64,000 nucleotides of DNA from Atlantibacter hermannii. Its GTDB lineage: Bacteria > Pseudomonadota > Gammaproteobacteria > Enterobacterales > Enterobacteriaceae. Shown one piece after another: positions 54,966-64,000 of this stretch; position 1 is the stretch's first letter; each line of letters starts with the position of its first letter. The stretch lies in NCBI RefSeq assembly GCF_009907385.1, contig NZ_JAAATR010000042.1, positions 124,001-188,000 on the forward strand, in the 5' to 3' direction. Both the position numbers and the translations under genes were made by a program. The notes beneath the pieces were generated by a model. It searched no databases and was not told the DNA's origin. It saw only the letters and a program-made list of their open reading frames with translations.

Positions 54966-55198
54966 GATAAACTCACAAAGGGCTGAAACCACTTATTCCT
55001 TTGTTGTCCTTCTAAACATAATTATGAAGTTATATTCATTAAATACTTAATAGACTGACGTTGGGTTTTTCCGGTGATTTATCTGCGGGTAATCAGGCAG
55101 TGGTAATTCTGCAAGGGGTATGCCGAAGACAACATCTGACGCAGAGCGGGGAATAGCGGGCGCTTAATCGTGGTGGGAATCATGGCTGCAGGGATGGC

Positions 55199-55757
55199 AT
55201 GAATATAAAGCACTCAGCTGGCCTCGTTTTATCGACGATGTTGGTTATTTCAGATTGCCATGCCAGAGAGACGCCCATTCAGGTGGTGTACCGCTTTGAC
55301 GATCAGCGTTATCTGAAATCAAAGGGCGGGGATTGCAAAGGGAAATCTGGCATACGGACGCTCAGCGGGGTATTCATACCGAACCTGTTAGTCAGTTTTA
55401 TAGGATTTTTACCAACAAACATTTCCATCCGTCTGAACGATATAAAACTATTGCTGGTTGGGAGGCTGATGGTTTTTGGATTTCAGGAGACTACGAAGCC
55501 TTGTTCTGGTGAAAATGAACCTGACGGGATGAATTGATCGCCCCGTGGTGATATTCTTTTACTGTCGTCAACGATCGGTTTTTTTGCAGACCAAACGCCG
55601 GCTGTATATGTCGTCCGGACCGTTTGATGATCCACGTATTGTGGTGAGGCAACCGGACAAAGTGCCAGAAGTGAAAAGCTATACCGGCTGGCTCATAGGC
55701 AGTGCAATATGGATGCAGGGCGAAAGGGTTATTAATTTAAAAGGATGTAGAATATGA
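55199..55757 (+). pseudogene. Decayed Tli3-like type VI immunity protein gene
   Basis: Three frame-shifted pieces on one strand read as one protein. Piece 1 (from ATG 55199) has a signal peptide and PIQVVYRFDDQRYLK, the start of the Tli3-like immunity domain. At the GGG of 55340-55342 the match jumps frame: restoring one G gives CKGEIWHTDAQRGIHT followed by EPVSQFYRIF, as expected for the family. That frame ends at TGA 55510. Piece 3 (frame ending at 55757) contains LYMSSGPFDDPRIVVRQP and VPEVKSYTGW, resembling the family's C-terminal part. Tli3-like proteins protect against a type VI lipase effector in the periplasm. The family call is from memory of its motifs; no effector gene is adjacent. 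Confidence 0.62.
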
Positions 55758-56452
55758 GAATAACTAAACTGATTGGCTTTAAAATGTATAAGCTATTATT
55801 TTTGTTTGTACTTTGTTCATTTTTGTCCGGGTGTTTGACTTCTGCCCTCTCCAAAAAAATTGGCGATGGCAAGGATATATCACTGTCATATAGCAATGAT
55901 GATATTGTTGGATTTTCTAAAGGCGTTGATAATAATAAAAAAGAAGGTTGGGTTTTTATTGGTAAAAACTTTGATTACTTACTCGCGAGTGGAGGCGATG
56001 TAATTGTAGATATTCTTAGTGATGATGACATTGACAAGAAATATCTTACGGCGCAGGGGAGTGAAAAATTTGTCATTTCAAATGATGGGCGTTCGTTTAC
56101 TGGAAACATCTCCATCTATTATAAAAGTGAAAATTTGAATGACGATGTTCGTCGTTCCCTGAGACGACATGGTTTTAATTGCTTTACCAGTAATAAGTGT
56201 GAGCTTGCTGTACGTTTCCTTTCTGGAAGAATTCATAATAAAAACCCTCACCAGGACATTAATAAAGTGTTGATGTTCCATAATCCAGTACATATTGAAT
56301 TTTATAAAGAAACCACGACCACCTCTCCGGCTGTAGCGGGTGCCGTCCTGTATCCTGTCACTATTGCAGCGGATATTGTTACGTCACCATTGCAATTAAT
56401 TGGAGTGCCTGTTGTGGCTGTTTTGGGCATGGGAACAATGAAAGCTCATTAA
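55754..56452 (+). CDS. Putative lipoprotein of unknown function
   Basis: A 232-residue protein with a lipoprotein signal peptide (lipobox LSGC, Cys27 if started at 55754) and a hydrophobic C-terminal stretch (AGAVLYPVTIAADIVTSPLQLIGVPVVAVLG). I do not recognise the family. The ATG at 55754 has an AAGGA site 8 nt upstream and overlaps the stop of the preceding pseudogene fragment; an internal ATG at 55784 would also keep the signal peptide. The gene is far more AT-rich than its neighbours, which indicates acquisition. Its place between a decayed immunity gene and a PAAR-like stub suggests a type VI cargo cassette, so an accessory immunity lipoprotein is possible but unproven. Confidence 0.7.
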   Translation: MRITKLIGFKMYKLLFLFVLCSFLSGCLTSALSKKIGDGKDISLSYSNDDIVGFSKGVDNNKKEGWVFIGKNFDYLLASGGDVIVDILSDDDIDKKYLTAQGSEKFVISNDGRSFTGNISIYYKSENLNDDVRRSLRRHGFNCFTSNKCELAVRFLSGRIHNKNPHQDINKVLMFHNPVHIEFYKETTTTSPAVAGAVLYPVTIAADIVTSPLQLIGVPVVAVLGMGTMKAH

Positions 56453-56477
56453 AAGAAATTAAGTTATAAACGGTGTA

Positions 56478-56556
56478 ATGCGACTGAATGACCCGCTGAT
56501 GAGTAATGGGAAGGTCATTAAGGCAACAGGCGCGCAGTTTATGGGCCTGGCTGGGG
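56478..56556 (+). pseudogene. Possible PAAR-domain N-terminal stub
   Basis: A short frame reads MRLNDPLMSNGKVIKATGAQ, then FMGLAG, and then loses any pattern as it enters the gyrA terminator. The spacing of R-L-x-D, G-x-V and the closing MG resembles the N-terminus of PAAR spike-tip proteins of type VI secretion systems. The fragment is only about 26 residues long, so the call is weak and rests partly on the neighbouring immunity remnant. Confidence 0.4.
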
Positions 56557-56568
56557 TTTTCTACAGAC

Positions 56569-56596
56569 AAAAAAAGGGCCGGATTATCCGGCCCTT
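56569..56596 (-). terminator. Terminator of gyrA
   Basis: A perfect 9-bp stem AAGGGCCGG / CCGGCCCTT with an ATTAT loop is followed on the minus strand by a T-run (A7 on the plus strand). It lies 22 nt past the gyrA stop. Confidence 0.88.
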
Positions 56597-56617
56597 GTTG
56601 TTTTTAGCTGCTAACGA

Positions 56618-59254
56618 TTACTCTTCAGCGTCATCAGCCGCATCGTCGTCGTTGTCCGCTTCCGGCGCGATGTCATCATCGCCTTCTGCGGCAGTGCCGT
56701 CGATGCTGTCCAGCTCTTCGTCATCCACCGGCTCGGCCACACGTTGCAGGCCGACCACGTTTTCATCTTCCGCGGTACGGATCAGGATCACGCCCTGGGT
56801 ATTACGGCCCACCACGCTGATTTCCGAAACGCGGGTACGGACTAAAGTACCGGCATCGGTGATCATCATGATCTGGTCGCAGTCATCGACCTGAACCGCG
56901 CCAACGACCGGCCCGTTGCGATCGGTGACCTTGATGGAGATGACGCCTTTGGTGGCGCGCGACTTGGTCGGATACTCATCCGCCGCCGTGCGCTTACCGT
57001 AGCCGTTTTGCGTCACGGTCAGGATAGCGCCCTCTCCGCGCGGTACGATCAGCGACACCACGCTGTCACCGTCCATCAGACGGATACCGCGCACGCCGGT
57101 GGCGGTACGGCCCATCGGACGCACCGCGTCGTCTTTAAAGCGCACCACTTTGCCCTGCGCGGAGAACAGCATCACTTCATCGCTGCCGGAGGTCAGATCC
57201 ACGCCAATCAGCTCATCACCTTCGTTAAGGTTAACGGCGATGATGCCGGCGGTGCGCGGACGGCTGAACTCTTTAAGCGCGGTTTTCTTCACGGTGCCGC
57301 TGGCGGTCGCCATAAACACGTTGACGCCTTCAGCATACTCACGCACCGGCAGAATAGCGGTGATACGTTCGTTGGCTTCCAGCGGCAGCAGGTTGACGAT
57401 CGGACGGCCACGTGCGCCACGGCTCGCTTCTGGCAGCTGGTAAACCTTCATCCAGTACAAACGGCCCCGGCTGGAGAAGCACAGGATGGTGTCGTGGGTG
57501 TTGGCCACCAGCAGGCGGTCAATAAAGTCTTCTTCTTTGATGCGCGCGGCAGATTTACCTTTACCGCCACGGCGCTGCGCTTCGTAATCAGACAGCGGCT
57601 GATACTTCACGTAGCCCTGATGCGACAGGGTAACGACCACGTCTTCCTGGCTGATCAGATCTTCGATATTGATATCGGCGCTGTTGGCGGTGATTTCGGT
57701 ACGGCGTTTGTCGCCGAACTGATCGCGCACCAGCTCCAGCTCTTCGCGGATCACTTCCATCAGACGGTCGGCGCTGCCGAGAATATGCAGCAGTTCGGCA
57801 ATCTGGGTCAGCAGTTCTTTATATTCGTCGAGCAGTTTTTCATGCTCAAGGCCGGTCAGCTTTTGCAGACGCAGATCGAGGATCGCCTGGGCCTGCTGCT
57901 CGGTCAGCCAGTATTTGCCGTCGCGAATACCGTATTCCGGCTCCAGCCATTCCGGACGCGCCGCATCGTCGCCTGCGCCTTCCAGCATCGCTTTCACGTT
58001 GCCCAGATCCCACGACTGGGCGATCAGGCCCGCTTTCGCTTCCGCCGGCGTCGGCGCGCGGCGAATCAGCTCGATAATCGGGTCGATGTTCGCCAGGGCA
58101 ATCGCCAGCGCTTCTAAGATGTGCGCGCGGTCGCGGGCTTTACGCAGTTCGAAAATGGTACGGCGGGTCACCACTTCACGGCGGTGACGGACAAACGCCG
58201 ACAGGATCTCTTTCAGGGTCATGATCTTCGGCTGGCCATGGTGCAGTGCCACCATGTTGATACCGAAAGAAACCTGAAGCTGAGTCTGGGAGTAGAGGTT
58301 GTTCAGCACCACCTCGCCCACCGCGTCGCGTTTGATTTCAATCACGATGCGCATCCCGTCTTTATCAGACTCGTCGCGCAGCGCGCTGATGCCTTCCACG
58401 CGTTTATCCTTCACCAGCTCGGCGATCTTCTCGATCAGGCGCGCTTTGTTCACCTGATACGGAATTTCATGAACGATGATGGTTTCACGGCCGGATTTGG
58501 CGTCGACTTCCACTTCCGCGCGGGCGCGAATATAAATCTTGCCGCGACCGGTGCGGTACGCCTCTTCAATACCGCGACGGCCATTGATAATGGCGGCAGT
58601 CGGGAAATCAGGGCCTGGGATGTGTTCCATCAGGCCTTCGACGCTGATGTCTTCATCGTCGATGTAGGCCAGGCAGCCGTTGATCACCTCGGTGAGGTTA
58701 TGCGGCGGAATGTTGGTCGCCATGCCCACCGCGATACCGGAGGAGCCGTTAACCAACAGGTTAGGAATTTTGGTCGGCATGACGTCAGGGATTTTTTCCG
58801 TGCCGTCGTAGTTATCGACGAAATCAACCGTCTCTTTTTCGAGATCGGCCATCAGCTCATGGGCGATTTTCGCCAGGCGGATTTCGGTATAACGCATCGC
58901 CGCCGCTGAGTCGCCGTCGATGGAACCGAAGTTACCCTGGCCGTCGACCAGCATATAACGCAGGGAAAACGGCTGCGCCATACGAACGATAGTGTCATAA
59001 ACCGCGGAGTCACCATGGGGGTGGTATTTACCGATGACGTCACCCACGACACGCGCGGATTTTTTGTAGGCTTTATTCCAGTCATTGCCCAAAACGTTCA
59101 TGGCGTAAAGTACGCGACGGTGTACCGGTTTCAGGCCATCTCGGACGTCCGGAAGCGCGCGGCCGACAATAACCGACATCGCGTAATCCAGATAGGAGCT
59201 CTTCAGCTCTTCCTCAATGTTGACCGGTGTAATTTCTCTGGCAAGGTCGCTCAT
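56618..59254 (-). CDS. gyrA: DNA gyrase subunit A
   Basis: An 878-residue type II topoisomerase subunit that breaks and rejoins DNA during supercoiling. The catalytic tyrosine is Tyr122 ([14 protein letters not shown]). The quinolone-resistance region reads [17 protein letters not shown], giving wild-type Ser83 and Asp87. The GyrA box QRRGGKG opens the C-terminal wrapping domain, and the tail is very acidic, as in enterobacteria. It is divergent from ubiG. Confidence 0.99.
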   Translation of the reverse strand: MSDLAREITPVNIEEELKSSYLDYAMSVIVGRALPDVRDGLKPVHRRVLYAMNVLGNDWNKAYKKSARVVGDVIGKYHPHGDSAVYDTIVRMAQPFSLRYMLVDGQGNFGSIDGDSAAAMRYTEIRLAKIAHELMADLEKETVDFVDNYDGTEKIPDVMPTKIPNLLVNGSSGIAVGMATNIPPHNLTEVINGCLAYIDDEDISVEGLMEHIPGPDFPTAAIINGRRGIEEAYRTGRGKIYIRARAEVEVDAKSGRETIIVHEIPYQVNKARLIEKIAELVKDKRVEGISALRDESDKDGMRIVIEIKRDAVGEVVLNNLYSQTQLQVSFGINMVALHHGQPKIMTLKEILSAFVRHRREVVTRRTIFELRKARDRAHILEALAIALANIDPIIELIRRAPTPAEAKAGLIAQSWDLGNVKAMLEGAGDDAARPEWLEPEYGIRDGKYWLTEQQAQAILDLRLQKLTGLEHEKLLDEYKELLTQIAELLHILGSADRLMEVIREELELVRDQFGDKRRTEITANSADINIEDLISQEDVVVTLSHQGYVKYQPLSDYEAQRRGGKGKSAARIKEEDFIDRLLVANTHDTILCFSSRGRLYWMKVYQLPEASRGARGRPIVNLLPLEANERITAILPVREYAEGVNVFMATASGTVKKTALKEFSRPRTAGIIAVNLNEGDELIGVDLTSGSDEVMLFSAQGKVVRFKDDAVRPMGRTATGVRGIRLMDGDSVVSLIVPRGEGAILTVTQNGYGKRTAADEYPTKSRATKGVISIKVTDRNGPVVGAVQVDDCDQIMMITDAGTLVRTRVSEISVVGRNTQGVILIRTAEDENVVGLQRVAEPVDDEELDSIDGTAAEGDDDIAPEADNDDDAADDAEE

Positions 59255-59412
59255 CTGACCGTTATCCCTCTACTATGTCCCGGAATCAAAGGTCGGAAAT
59301 TATAACACAGTGCGCCTGATTGCGGTAAGTCGAATGACCGGGGATAAGGGTTTATTAGCCGCCCTCGCCTGTTATACTCCGGAGAATTGAAACTAAAGGA
59401 GTAATAGCGCTG

Positions 59413-60144
59413 ATGAATGCCGAAAAACCGCCGGTCGGGCATAACGTCGATCGGGGCGAAATCGCCAAATTTGAAGCCGTGGCCTCGCAATGGTGGGACA
59501 CCGAAGGCGAGTTCAAGCCCCTGCACCGTATTAACCCGCTGCGCCTCGGCTATATCACCGAACGCGCAGGCGGCCTGTTTGGCAAAACCGTGCTGGACGT
59601 CGGCTGCGGCGGCGGCATCCTGAGCGAGAGCATGGCGCGCCAGGGCGCGAAGGTGACCGGGCTGGATATGGGCGCAGAGCCGCTGCAGGTGGCGCGTCTG
59701 CACGCGCTGGAAAGCGGCGTGGCGGTAGATTACGTGCAGGAAACCGTGGAAGAACATGCGGCGCAGCACCCGCAGAAGTATGACGTGGTGACCTGCATGG
59801 AGATGCTGGAGCACGTGCCGGACCCGGCTTCGGTGGTCAACGCCTGCGCTCAACTGGTGAAGCCCGGCGGCCATGTATTCTTCTCCACGCTCAATCGCAA
59901 CGGCAAATCCTGGCTGATGGCAGTGGTCGGCGCGGAGTACATTCTGCGCATGGTGCCCAAAGGCACCCACGACATTAAGAAATTTATCAAGCCTGCCGAA
60001 CTGCTGAACTGGGTGGATCAGACGCCGCTTCAGGAGCGCCATATGACCGGGCTGCATTTTAACCCGTTGACCAACCGTTTCAGCCTTGGCCCAGGGGTAG
60101 ATGTAAATTATATGTTGCACACCCAGGCGAAGGACCGGAATTAG
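59413..60144 (+). CDS. ubiG: Ubiquinone biosynthesis O-methyltransferase UbiG
   Basis: A 243-residue SAM-dependent methyltransferase that performs both O-methylations of ubiquinone synthesis. Motif I is [16 protein letters not shown] (about residues 60-75) and the acidic ribose-binding motif is VTGLDMG. Other family segments are [15 protein letters not shown] and [15 protein letters not shown]. An AAAGGAG site precedes the ATG. It is divergent from gyrA, as in E. coli. Confidence 0.97.
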   Translation: MNAEKPPVGHNVDRGEIAKFEAVASQWWDTEGEFKPLHRINPLRLGYITERAGGLFGKTVLDVGCGGGILSESMARQGAKVTGLDMGAEPLQVARLHALESGVAVDYVQETVEEHAAQHPQKYDVVTCMEMLEHVPDPASVVNACAQLVKPGGHVFFSTLNRNGKSWLMAVVGAEYILRMVPKGTHDIKKFIKPAELLNWVDQTPLQERHMTGLHFNPLTNRFSLGPGVDVNYMLHTQAKDRN

Positions 60145-60361
60145 TCATAGTTTTTTGATCTCATGATTGCGCAGCATTACGTTGCGCAATTTACCGTAAC
60201 GGCCAGGAAATCGGCACTCGATCAAATTTTGAATTTTTTTTCTAAGTTATTGACAGTGCCCTTAGGCCTTATGGCACCTGTACTTAGCCAAAAACCAGGT
60301 TTGGTAACCGCAAATTAACATCAAAATCAACCCTTGTTCTGAAAAGATTCCCTACTAGAAT

Positions 60362-60409
60362 ACTCACCATATAGCGTCTAACTTATCTCACAGCCCCCAT
60401 ATATAGTAT
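60362..60409 (+). promoter_or_regulatory. Pair of NrdR boxes upstream of nrdA
   Basis: Two sites fit the NrdR 16-mer consensus: the weaker one at 60362-60377 (core CACCATATAG) and the better one at 60394-60409 (core CCATATATAG). Their cores are 32 nt apart, three helical turns, which is the usual NrdR arrangement for dATP/ATP-dependent repression. Confidence 0.7.
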
Positions 60410-60418
60410 TTATCCACA
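60410..60418 (+). promoter_or_regulatory. Consensus DnaA box upstream of nrdA
   Basis: A perfect TTATCCACA directly abutting the downstream NrdR box. DnaA regulates nrdAB in E. coli. Confidence 0.75.
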
Positions 60419-60440
60419 GGTTTAGTCACAAAAGCCGGAT

Positions 60441-60449
60441 TGTGGATAA
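60441..60449 (-). promoter_or_regulatory. Second consensus DnaA box, opposite orientation
   Basis: TGTGGATAA, the exact complement of TTATCCACA, 22 nt after the first box and about 46 nt upstream of the nrdA ATG. The pair faces each other. Confidence 0.75.
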
Positions 60450-60495
60450 ACGGGGGGATATTTCTTTTTTCACGGACATTCACGGACAGGTAAAC

Positions 60496-62781
60496 ATGAA
60501 TCAGAGTCTGCTGGTTACAAAACGCGACGGCCGCCAGGAGCGCATCAATCTGGATAAAATCCATCGCGTCCTCGACTGGGCTGCGGAAGGGTTAAAGGAC
60601 GTTTCGGTCTCGCAAGTCGAGTTACGTTCTCATATCCAGTTTTATGACGGCATCAAGACTTCCGATATCCATGAGACCATCATCAAAGCTGCGGCGGATC
60701 TGATCTCCCGCGACGCGCCGGATTACCAGTACATGGCTGCCCGCCTGGCGATTTTCCACCTGCGTAAAAAAGCCTACGGCCAGTTCGAGCCGCCGAAACT
60801 TTACGACCACGTTGTGAAGATGATTGAGCTCGGCAAATACGACAGTCATCTGCTGGAAGACTACACGGAAGAAGAGTTCCAGCAGATGGACGGTTTTATC
60901 GACCACTGGCGTGATATGAATTTCTCCTACGCTGCGGTGAAGCAGCTGGAAGGCAAGTACCTGGTACAGAACCGCGTTACCGGCGATATCTACGAAAGCG
61001 CCCAGTTCCTGTATATGCTGGTGGCGGCCTGCCTGTTCTCAAACTATCCGCGTGAAACCCGTCTGGACTACGTGAAGCGTTTCTATGACGCGGTGTCGCT
61101 GTTTAAAATCTCGCTGCCGACGCCGATTATGTCCGGCGTGCGCACCCCAACCCGCCAGTTCAGCTCCTGCGTGTTGATCGAGTGCGGCGACAGCCTGGAT
61201 TCCATCAACGCCACCTCCAGCGCCATTGTGAAATACGTTTCCCAACGCGCCGGTATCGGCATCAACGCGGGCCGCATTCGCGCGCTGGGTAGCCCGATCC
61301 GTGGCGGCGAAGCGTTCCACACCGGCTGCATCCCGTTCTACAAGCATTTCCAGACTGCGGTGAAATCCTGCTCTCAGGGCGGCGTGCGCGGCGGTGCAGC
61401 GACGCTGTTCTACCCGATGTGGCATCTGGAAGTGGAAAGCCTGCTGGTGCTGAAAAACAACCGTGGCGTGGAAGGCAACCGCGTGCGCCACATGGACTAC
61501 GGCGTGCAGATCAACAAACTGATGTACACCCGTCTGCTGAAGGGCGAAGACATCACCCTGTTCAGCCCGTCCGACGTCCCGGGCCTGTATGACGCGTTCT
61601 TCGCCGATCAGGACGAATTCGAGCGTCTGTACACTAAATACGAAAAAGACGACAGCATCCGCAAACAGCGCATTAAAGCGGTAGAACTGTTCTCCCTGAT
61701 GATGCAGGAACGCGCTTCGACGGGCCGTATCTACATCCAGAACGTTGACCACTGCAACACCCACAGCCCGTTCGACCCGGTTGTCGCGCCGGTGCGCCAG
61801 TCCAACCTGTGCCTGGAAATCGCCCTGCCGACCAAACCGCTGGAAGACGTTAACGACGAAAACGGCGAAATCGCCCTGTGTACCCTGTCGGCGTTTAACC
61901 TCGGCGCGATCGACTCTCTGGACGATCTCGAAGAGCTGGCGACCCTGGCGGTGCGCGCGCTGGATGCGCTGCTGGATTATCAGGATTACCCGATTCTGGC
62001 GGCGAAACGCGGCGCAATGGGCCGTCGCACCCTGGGCATCGGCGTGATTAACTTCGCTTACTATCTGGCGAAACACGGCGTGCGTTACTCCGACGGCAGC
62101 GCCAACAACCTGACGCACAAAACCTTTGAAGCCATTCAGTACTACCTGCTGAAAGCCTCTAACGAGCTGGCGAAAGAGCAAGGCGCGTGCCCGTGGTTCA
62201 ACGAAACCACCTACAGCCAGGGCATTCTGCCGATCGATACCTATAAAAAGGATCTCGACGGCATTACCAACGAGAAACTGCATCTGGACTGGGAAGCGTT
62301 GCGCGAGTCGATCAAAACTCACGGTCTGCGCAACTCCACGCTTTCTGCGCTGATGCCGTCTGAAACCTCGTCGCAGATCTCCAACGCCACCAACGGCATT
62401 GAGCCGCCGCGCGGCCACGTGAGCATTAAAGCCTCCAAAGACGGCATTCTGCGTCAGGTGGTGCCGGACTACGAGCTGCTGAAAGACAACTATGAACTGC
62501 TGTGGGAAATGCCGGGCAACGACGGTTACCTGCAACTGGTTGGCATCATGCAGAAGTTTATCGATCAGGCGATTTCGGCGAACACCAACTATGATCCGAC
62601 GCGTTTCCCGTCCGGAAAAGTGCCGATGCAGCAGCTGCTGAAAGACTTGCTCACCGCCTATAAATTCGGCGTGAAGACGCTGTACTATCAAAACACCCGC
62701 GACGGCGCGGAGGATGCGCAGGACGATCTGGCCCCGTCGATTCAGGACGACGGCTGCGAAAGCGGCGCGTGCAAAATCTAA
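60496..62781 (+). CDS. nrdA: Ribonucleotide reductase class Ia alpha subunit NrdA
   Basis: A 761-residue large subunit that reduces ribonucleoside diphosphates to deoxy forms under aerobic conditions. An N-terminal ATP-cone (about residues 5-95, with VTKRDGRQERINLDKI) senses dATP/ATP. The active-site cysteines lie in RQFSSCVLIE, SNLCLEIALP and IALCTLSAFN, and the C-terminal redox pair in CESGACKI. Length equals E. coli NrdA. The ATG at 60496 was chosen for this match; a frame open to 60442 would run through a DnaA box. Confidence 0.99.
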   Translation: MNQSLLVTKRDGRQERINLDKIHRVLDWAAEGLKDVSVSQVELRSHIQFYDGIKTSDIHETIIKAAADLISRDAPDYQYMAARLAIFHLRKKAYGQFEPPKLYDHVVKMIELGKYDSHLLEDYTEEEFQQMDGFIDHWRDMNFSYAAVKQLEGKYLVQNRVTGDIYESAQFLYMLVAACLFSNYPRETRLDYVKRFYDAVSLFKISLPTPIMSGVRTPTRQFSSCVLIECGDSLDSINATSSAIVKYVSQRAGIGINAGRIRALGSPIRGGEAFHTGCIPFYKHFQTAVKSCSQGGVRGGAATLFYPMWHLEVESLLVLKNNRGVEGNRVRHMDYGVQINKLMYTRLLKGEDITLFSPSDVPGLYDAFFADQDEFERLYTKYEKDDSIRKQRIKAVELFSLMMQERASTGRIYIQNVDHCNTHSPFDPVVAPVRQSNLCLEIALPTKPLEDVNDENGEIALCTLSAFNLGAIDSLDDLEELATLAVRALDALLDYQDYPILAAKRGAMGRRTLGIGVINFAYYLAKHGVRYSDGSANNLTHKTFEAIQYYLLKASNELAKEQGACPWFNETTYSQGILPIDTYKKDLDGITNEKLHLDWEALRESIKTHGLRNSTLSALMPSETSSQISNATNGIEPPRGHVSIKASKDGILRQVVPDYELLKDNYELLWEMPGNDGYLQLVGIMQKFIDQAISANTNYDPTRFPSGKVPMQQLLKDLLTAYKFGVKTLYYQNTRDGAEDAQDDLAPSIQDDGCESGACKI

Positions 62782-62789
62782 AAAATCAG

Positions 62790-62813
62790 GGCGGGGATTT
62801 CCCCGCCTTTATT
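62790..62813 (+). terminator. Hairpin between nrdA and nrdB
   Basis: A perfect 7-bp stem GGCGGGG / CCCCGCC with an ATTT loop, followed by TTTATT, in the 54-nt gap inside the nrdAB operon. It looks like a weak terminator or attenuator that could adjust NrdA to NrdB output or stabilise the nrdA part of the message. Confidence 0.55.
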
Positions 62814-62835
62814 CCGTAAGACAGGACTCTTATTC

Positions 62836-63966
62836 ATGGCATACACCACCTTTTCACAGACCAAAAACGACCAGTTGCTGGAGCCGATGTTTTTTGGCCA
62901 GTCGGTTAACGTGGCCCGCTACGATCAGCAAAAATATGACATCTTCGAAAAGCTGATTGAAAAGCAACTCTCCTTCTTCTGGCGCCCCGAAGAAGTGGAT
63001 GTTTCCCGCGACCGTATCGATTACCAGGCGTTGCCGGATCACGAAAAACATATCTTCATCAGCAACCTGAAATACCAGACGCTGCTGGATTCCATTCAGG
63101 GCCGTAGCCCGAACGTGGCGCTGTTGCCGCTGATTTCTATTCCCGAGCTGGAAACCTGGGTAGAAACCTGGGCGTTTTCTGAGACCATCCACTCGCGTTC
63201 CTACACCCATATCATCCGTAACATCGTTAACGATCCGGCGATTGTGTTTGACGATATCGTAACCAATGACGAGATCTTAAAGCGCGCCAAAGATATCTCC
63301 GGCTACTACGACGACCTGATCGAGATGACCAGCTACTGGCATCTGCTGGGCGAAGGCACCCACACGGTGAACGGCAAAACCGTGACCGTTAACCTGCGTA
63401 ACCTGAAAAAGCAGCTGTACCTGTGCCTGATGAGCGTGAACGCGCTGGAAGCCATTCGCTTTTACGTCAGCTTCGCCTGCTCCTTCGCCTTCGCCGAACG
63501 CGAACTGATGGAAGGCAACGCCAAAATCATTCGCCTGATCGCCCGCGATGAAGCCCTGCACCTGACCGGCACTCAGCACATGCTGAACCTGATGCGCTCC
63601 GGCGCGGATGACCCGGAGATGGCGGAAATCGCCGAAGAGTGCAAACAGGAATCTTACGATCTGTTTGTGCTGGCGGCGCAGCAGGAAAAAGAGTGGGCGG
63701 ACTACCTGTTCCGCGACGGCTCGATGATCGGCCTGAACAAAGACATCCTGTGCCAGTATGTGGAATACATCACCAATATCCGCATGCAGGCGGTGGGTCT
63801 CGAACTGCCGTTCAAAACCCGCTCCAACCCGATTCCGTGGATCAACACCTGGCTGGTGTCCGATAACGTGCAGGTTGCGCCGCAGGAAGTGGAAGTGAGT
63901 TCTTACCTGGTCGGCCAGATCGACTCGGAAGTCGATACCGACGATCTGAGCAATTTCCAGCTTTAA
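62836..63966 (+). CDS. nrdB: Ribonucleotide reductase class Ia beta subunit NrdB
   Basis: A 376-residue diiron-tyrosyl radical subunit, the same length as in E. coli. The radical tyrosine is residue 123 counting Met1 (Tyr122 of the mature protein) in [12 protein letters not shown]. Iron ligands Asp85, Glu116 and His119 are visible, and later Glu/His ligands lie in the [13 protein letters not shown] region. The C-terminal tail [10 protein letters not shown] docks into NrdA. Followed 1 nt later by yfaE. Confidence 0.99.
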   Translation: MAYTTFSQTKNDQLLEPMFFGQSVNVARYDQQKYDIFEKLIEKQLSFFWRPEEVDVSRDRIDYQALPDHEKHIFISNLKYQTLLDSIQGRSPNVALLPLISIPELETWVETWAFSETIHSRSYTHIIRNIVNDPAIVFDDIVTNDEILKRAKDISGYYDDLIEMTSYWHLLGEGTHTVNGKTVTVNLRNLKKQLYLCLMSVNALEAIRFYVSFACSFAFAERELMEGNAKIIRLIARDEALHLTGTQHMLNLMRSGADDPEMAEIAEECKQESYDLFVLAAQQEKEWADYLFRDGSMIGLNKDILCQYVEYITNIRMQAVGLELPFKTRSNPIPWINTWLVSDNVQVAPQEVEVSSYLVGQIDSEVDTDDLSNFQL

Positions 63967-63967
63967 G

Positions 63968-64000
63968 ATGAGCCGTATTACGCTTCGGCTCTCGGGCGCA
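63968..64000 (+). CDS. yfaE: 2Fe-2S ferredoxin YfaE, N-terminal start only
   Basis: Eleven codons (MSRITLRLSGA) before the window ends. The start, one base after the nrdB stop, and the sequence fit YfaE, the ferredoxin that helps maintain the NrdB diferric-tyrosyl cofactor and follows nrdB in E. coli. Confidence 0.8.
   Translation, partial: MSRITLRLSGA

Noticed and set aside
56618..59254. Quinolone-resistance mutation in gyrA
   Set aside because: Residues 83 and 87 are Ser and Asp, the wild-type state.
61039..62691. A 550-codon open frame on the minus strand opposite nrdA, and similar long antisense frames opposite yeiQ, iutA, radD and gyrA
   Set aside because: These are mirror frames of highly GC-rich, well-identified genes. 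They have no ribosome-binding sites and give arginine/histidine/valine-rich sequences without recognisable domains.
1..64000. CRISPR arrays, insertion sequences or prophage genes
   Set aside because: No regularly spaced repeats, transposase, integrase or phage structural genes could be recognised anywhere in the window.

Overview
The window is a GC-rich chromosomal segment from a member of the Enterobacteriaceae (Enterobacterales). Nearly every backbone gene can be matched to an E. coli K-12 counterpart, and the blocks keep the E. coli order: yeiP-yeiQ-yeiR-lpxT-mepS-pdeN-yejABEF-yejG-bcr-rsuA-radD-rplY-yejK-yejL-yejM-proL, then yojI-alkB-ada-apbE-ompC-micF-rcsD-rcsB-rcsC-atoSC-atoDAEB, then gyrA-ubiG-nrdA-nrdB-yfaE. 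It is not E. coli itself. The sequences diverge throughout, and three accessory blocks replace what E. coli carries at these places. The genus cannot be fixed by eye; an Enterobacter/Kosakonia/Klebsiella-type relative is likely.

Layout. 1-20.4 kb is backbone: a polyol dehydrogenase-like enzyme, a GTPase, an envelope phosphotransferase, a murein endopeptidase, a c-di-GMP phosphodiesterase, the Yej peptide ABC importer, drug efflux, ribosome and DNA-repair genes, the LPS regulator YejM and tRNA-Pro(GGG). 20.4-24.4 kb holds a YedK-type abasic-site protein and a divergent iron pair: a siderophore-interacting reductase and an IutA-like ferric-aerobactin receptor with no aerobactin synthesis genes, facing each other over a Fur-like box and a 20-bp palindrome.

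24.4-33.0 kb is the most interesting block: a SorC-family regulator, a five-gene minus-strand operon and two divergent plus-strand genes. Together they encode an MFS carrier, an ApnO-like oxidoisomerase, an OiaC-like decarboxylase, a DAK-family kinase, a TIM-family isomerase, an RpiB-family isomerase and a transaldolase. The set fits a route D-apionate -> 3-oxo-isoapionate -> L-erythrulose -> L-erythrulose-1-P -> D-erythrulose-4-P -> D-erythrose-4-P, with the transaldolase passing the tetrose phosphate to central metabolism. Three copies of a GTTCA-NN-TGAAC motif lie in the divergent promoter region and are the probable regulator sites.

33.0-54.9 kb is mostly backbone (MgtE, YojI, AlkB/Ada, ApbE, OmpC with the divergent sRNA MicF, the Rcs phosphorelay). 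It ends with the acetoacetate system: AtoS/AtoC drive atoDAEB through a visible sigma-54 promoter. 54.9-56.6 kb is a decayed island: a frameshifted Tli3-like type VI immunity remnant, an AT-rich lipoprotein gene and a probable PAAR stub. 56.6-64.0 kb holds gyrA (wild-type at Ser83/Asp87), ubiG and the class Ia ribonucleotide reductase operon, with NrdR and DnaA boxes upstream, running into yfaE at the window edge. No CRISPR array, insertion sequence, integrase or rRNA gene was seen.
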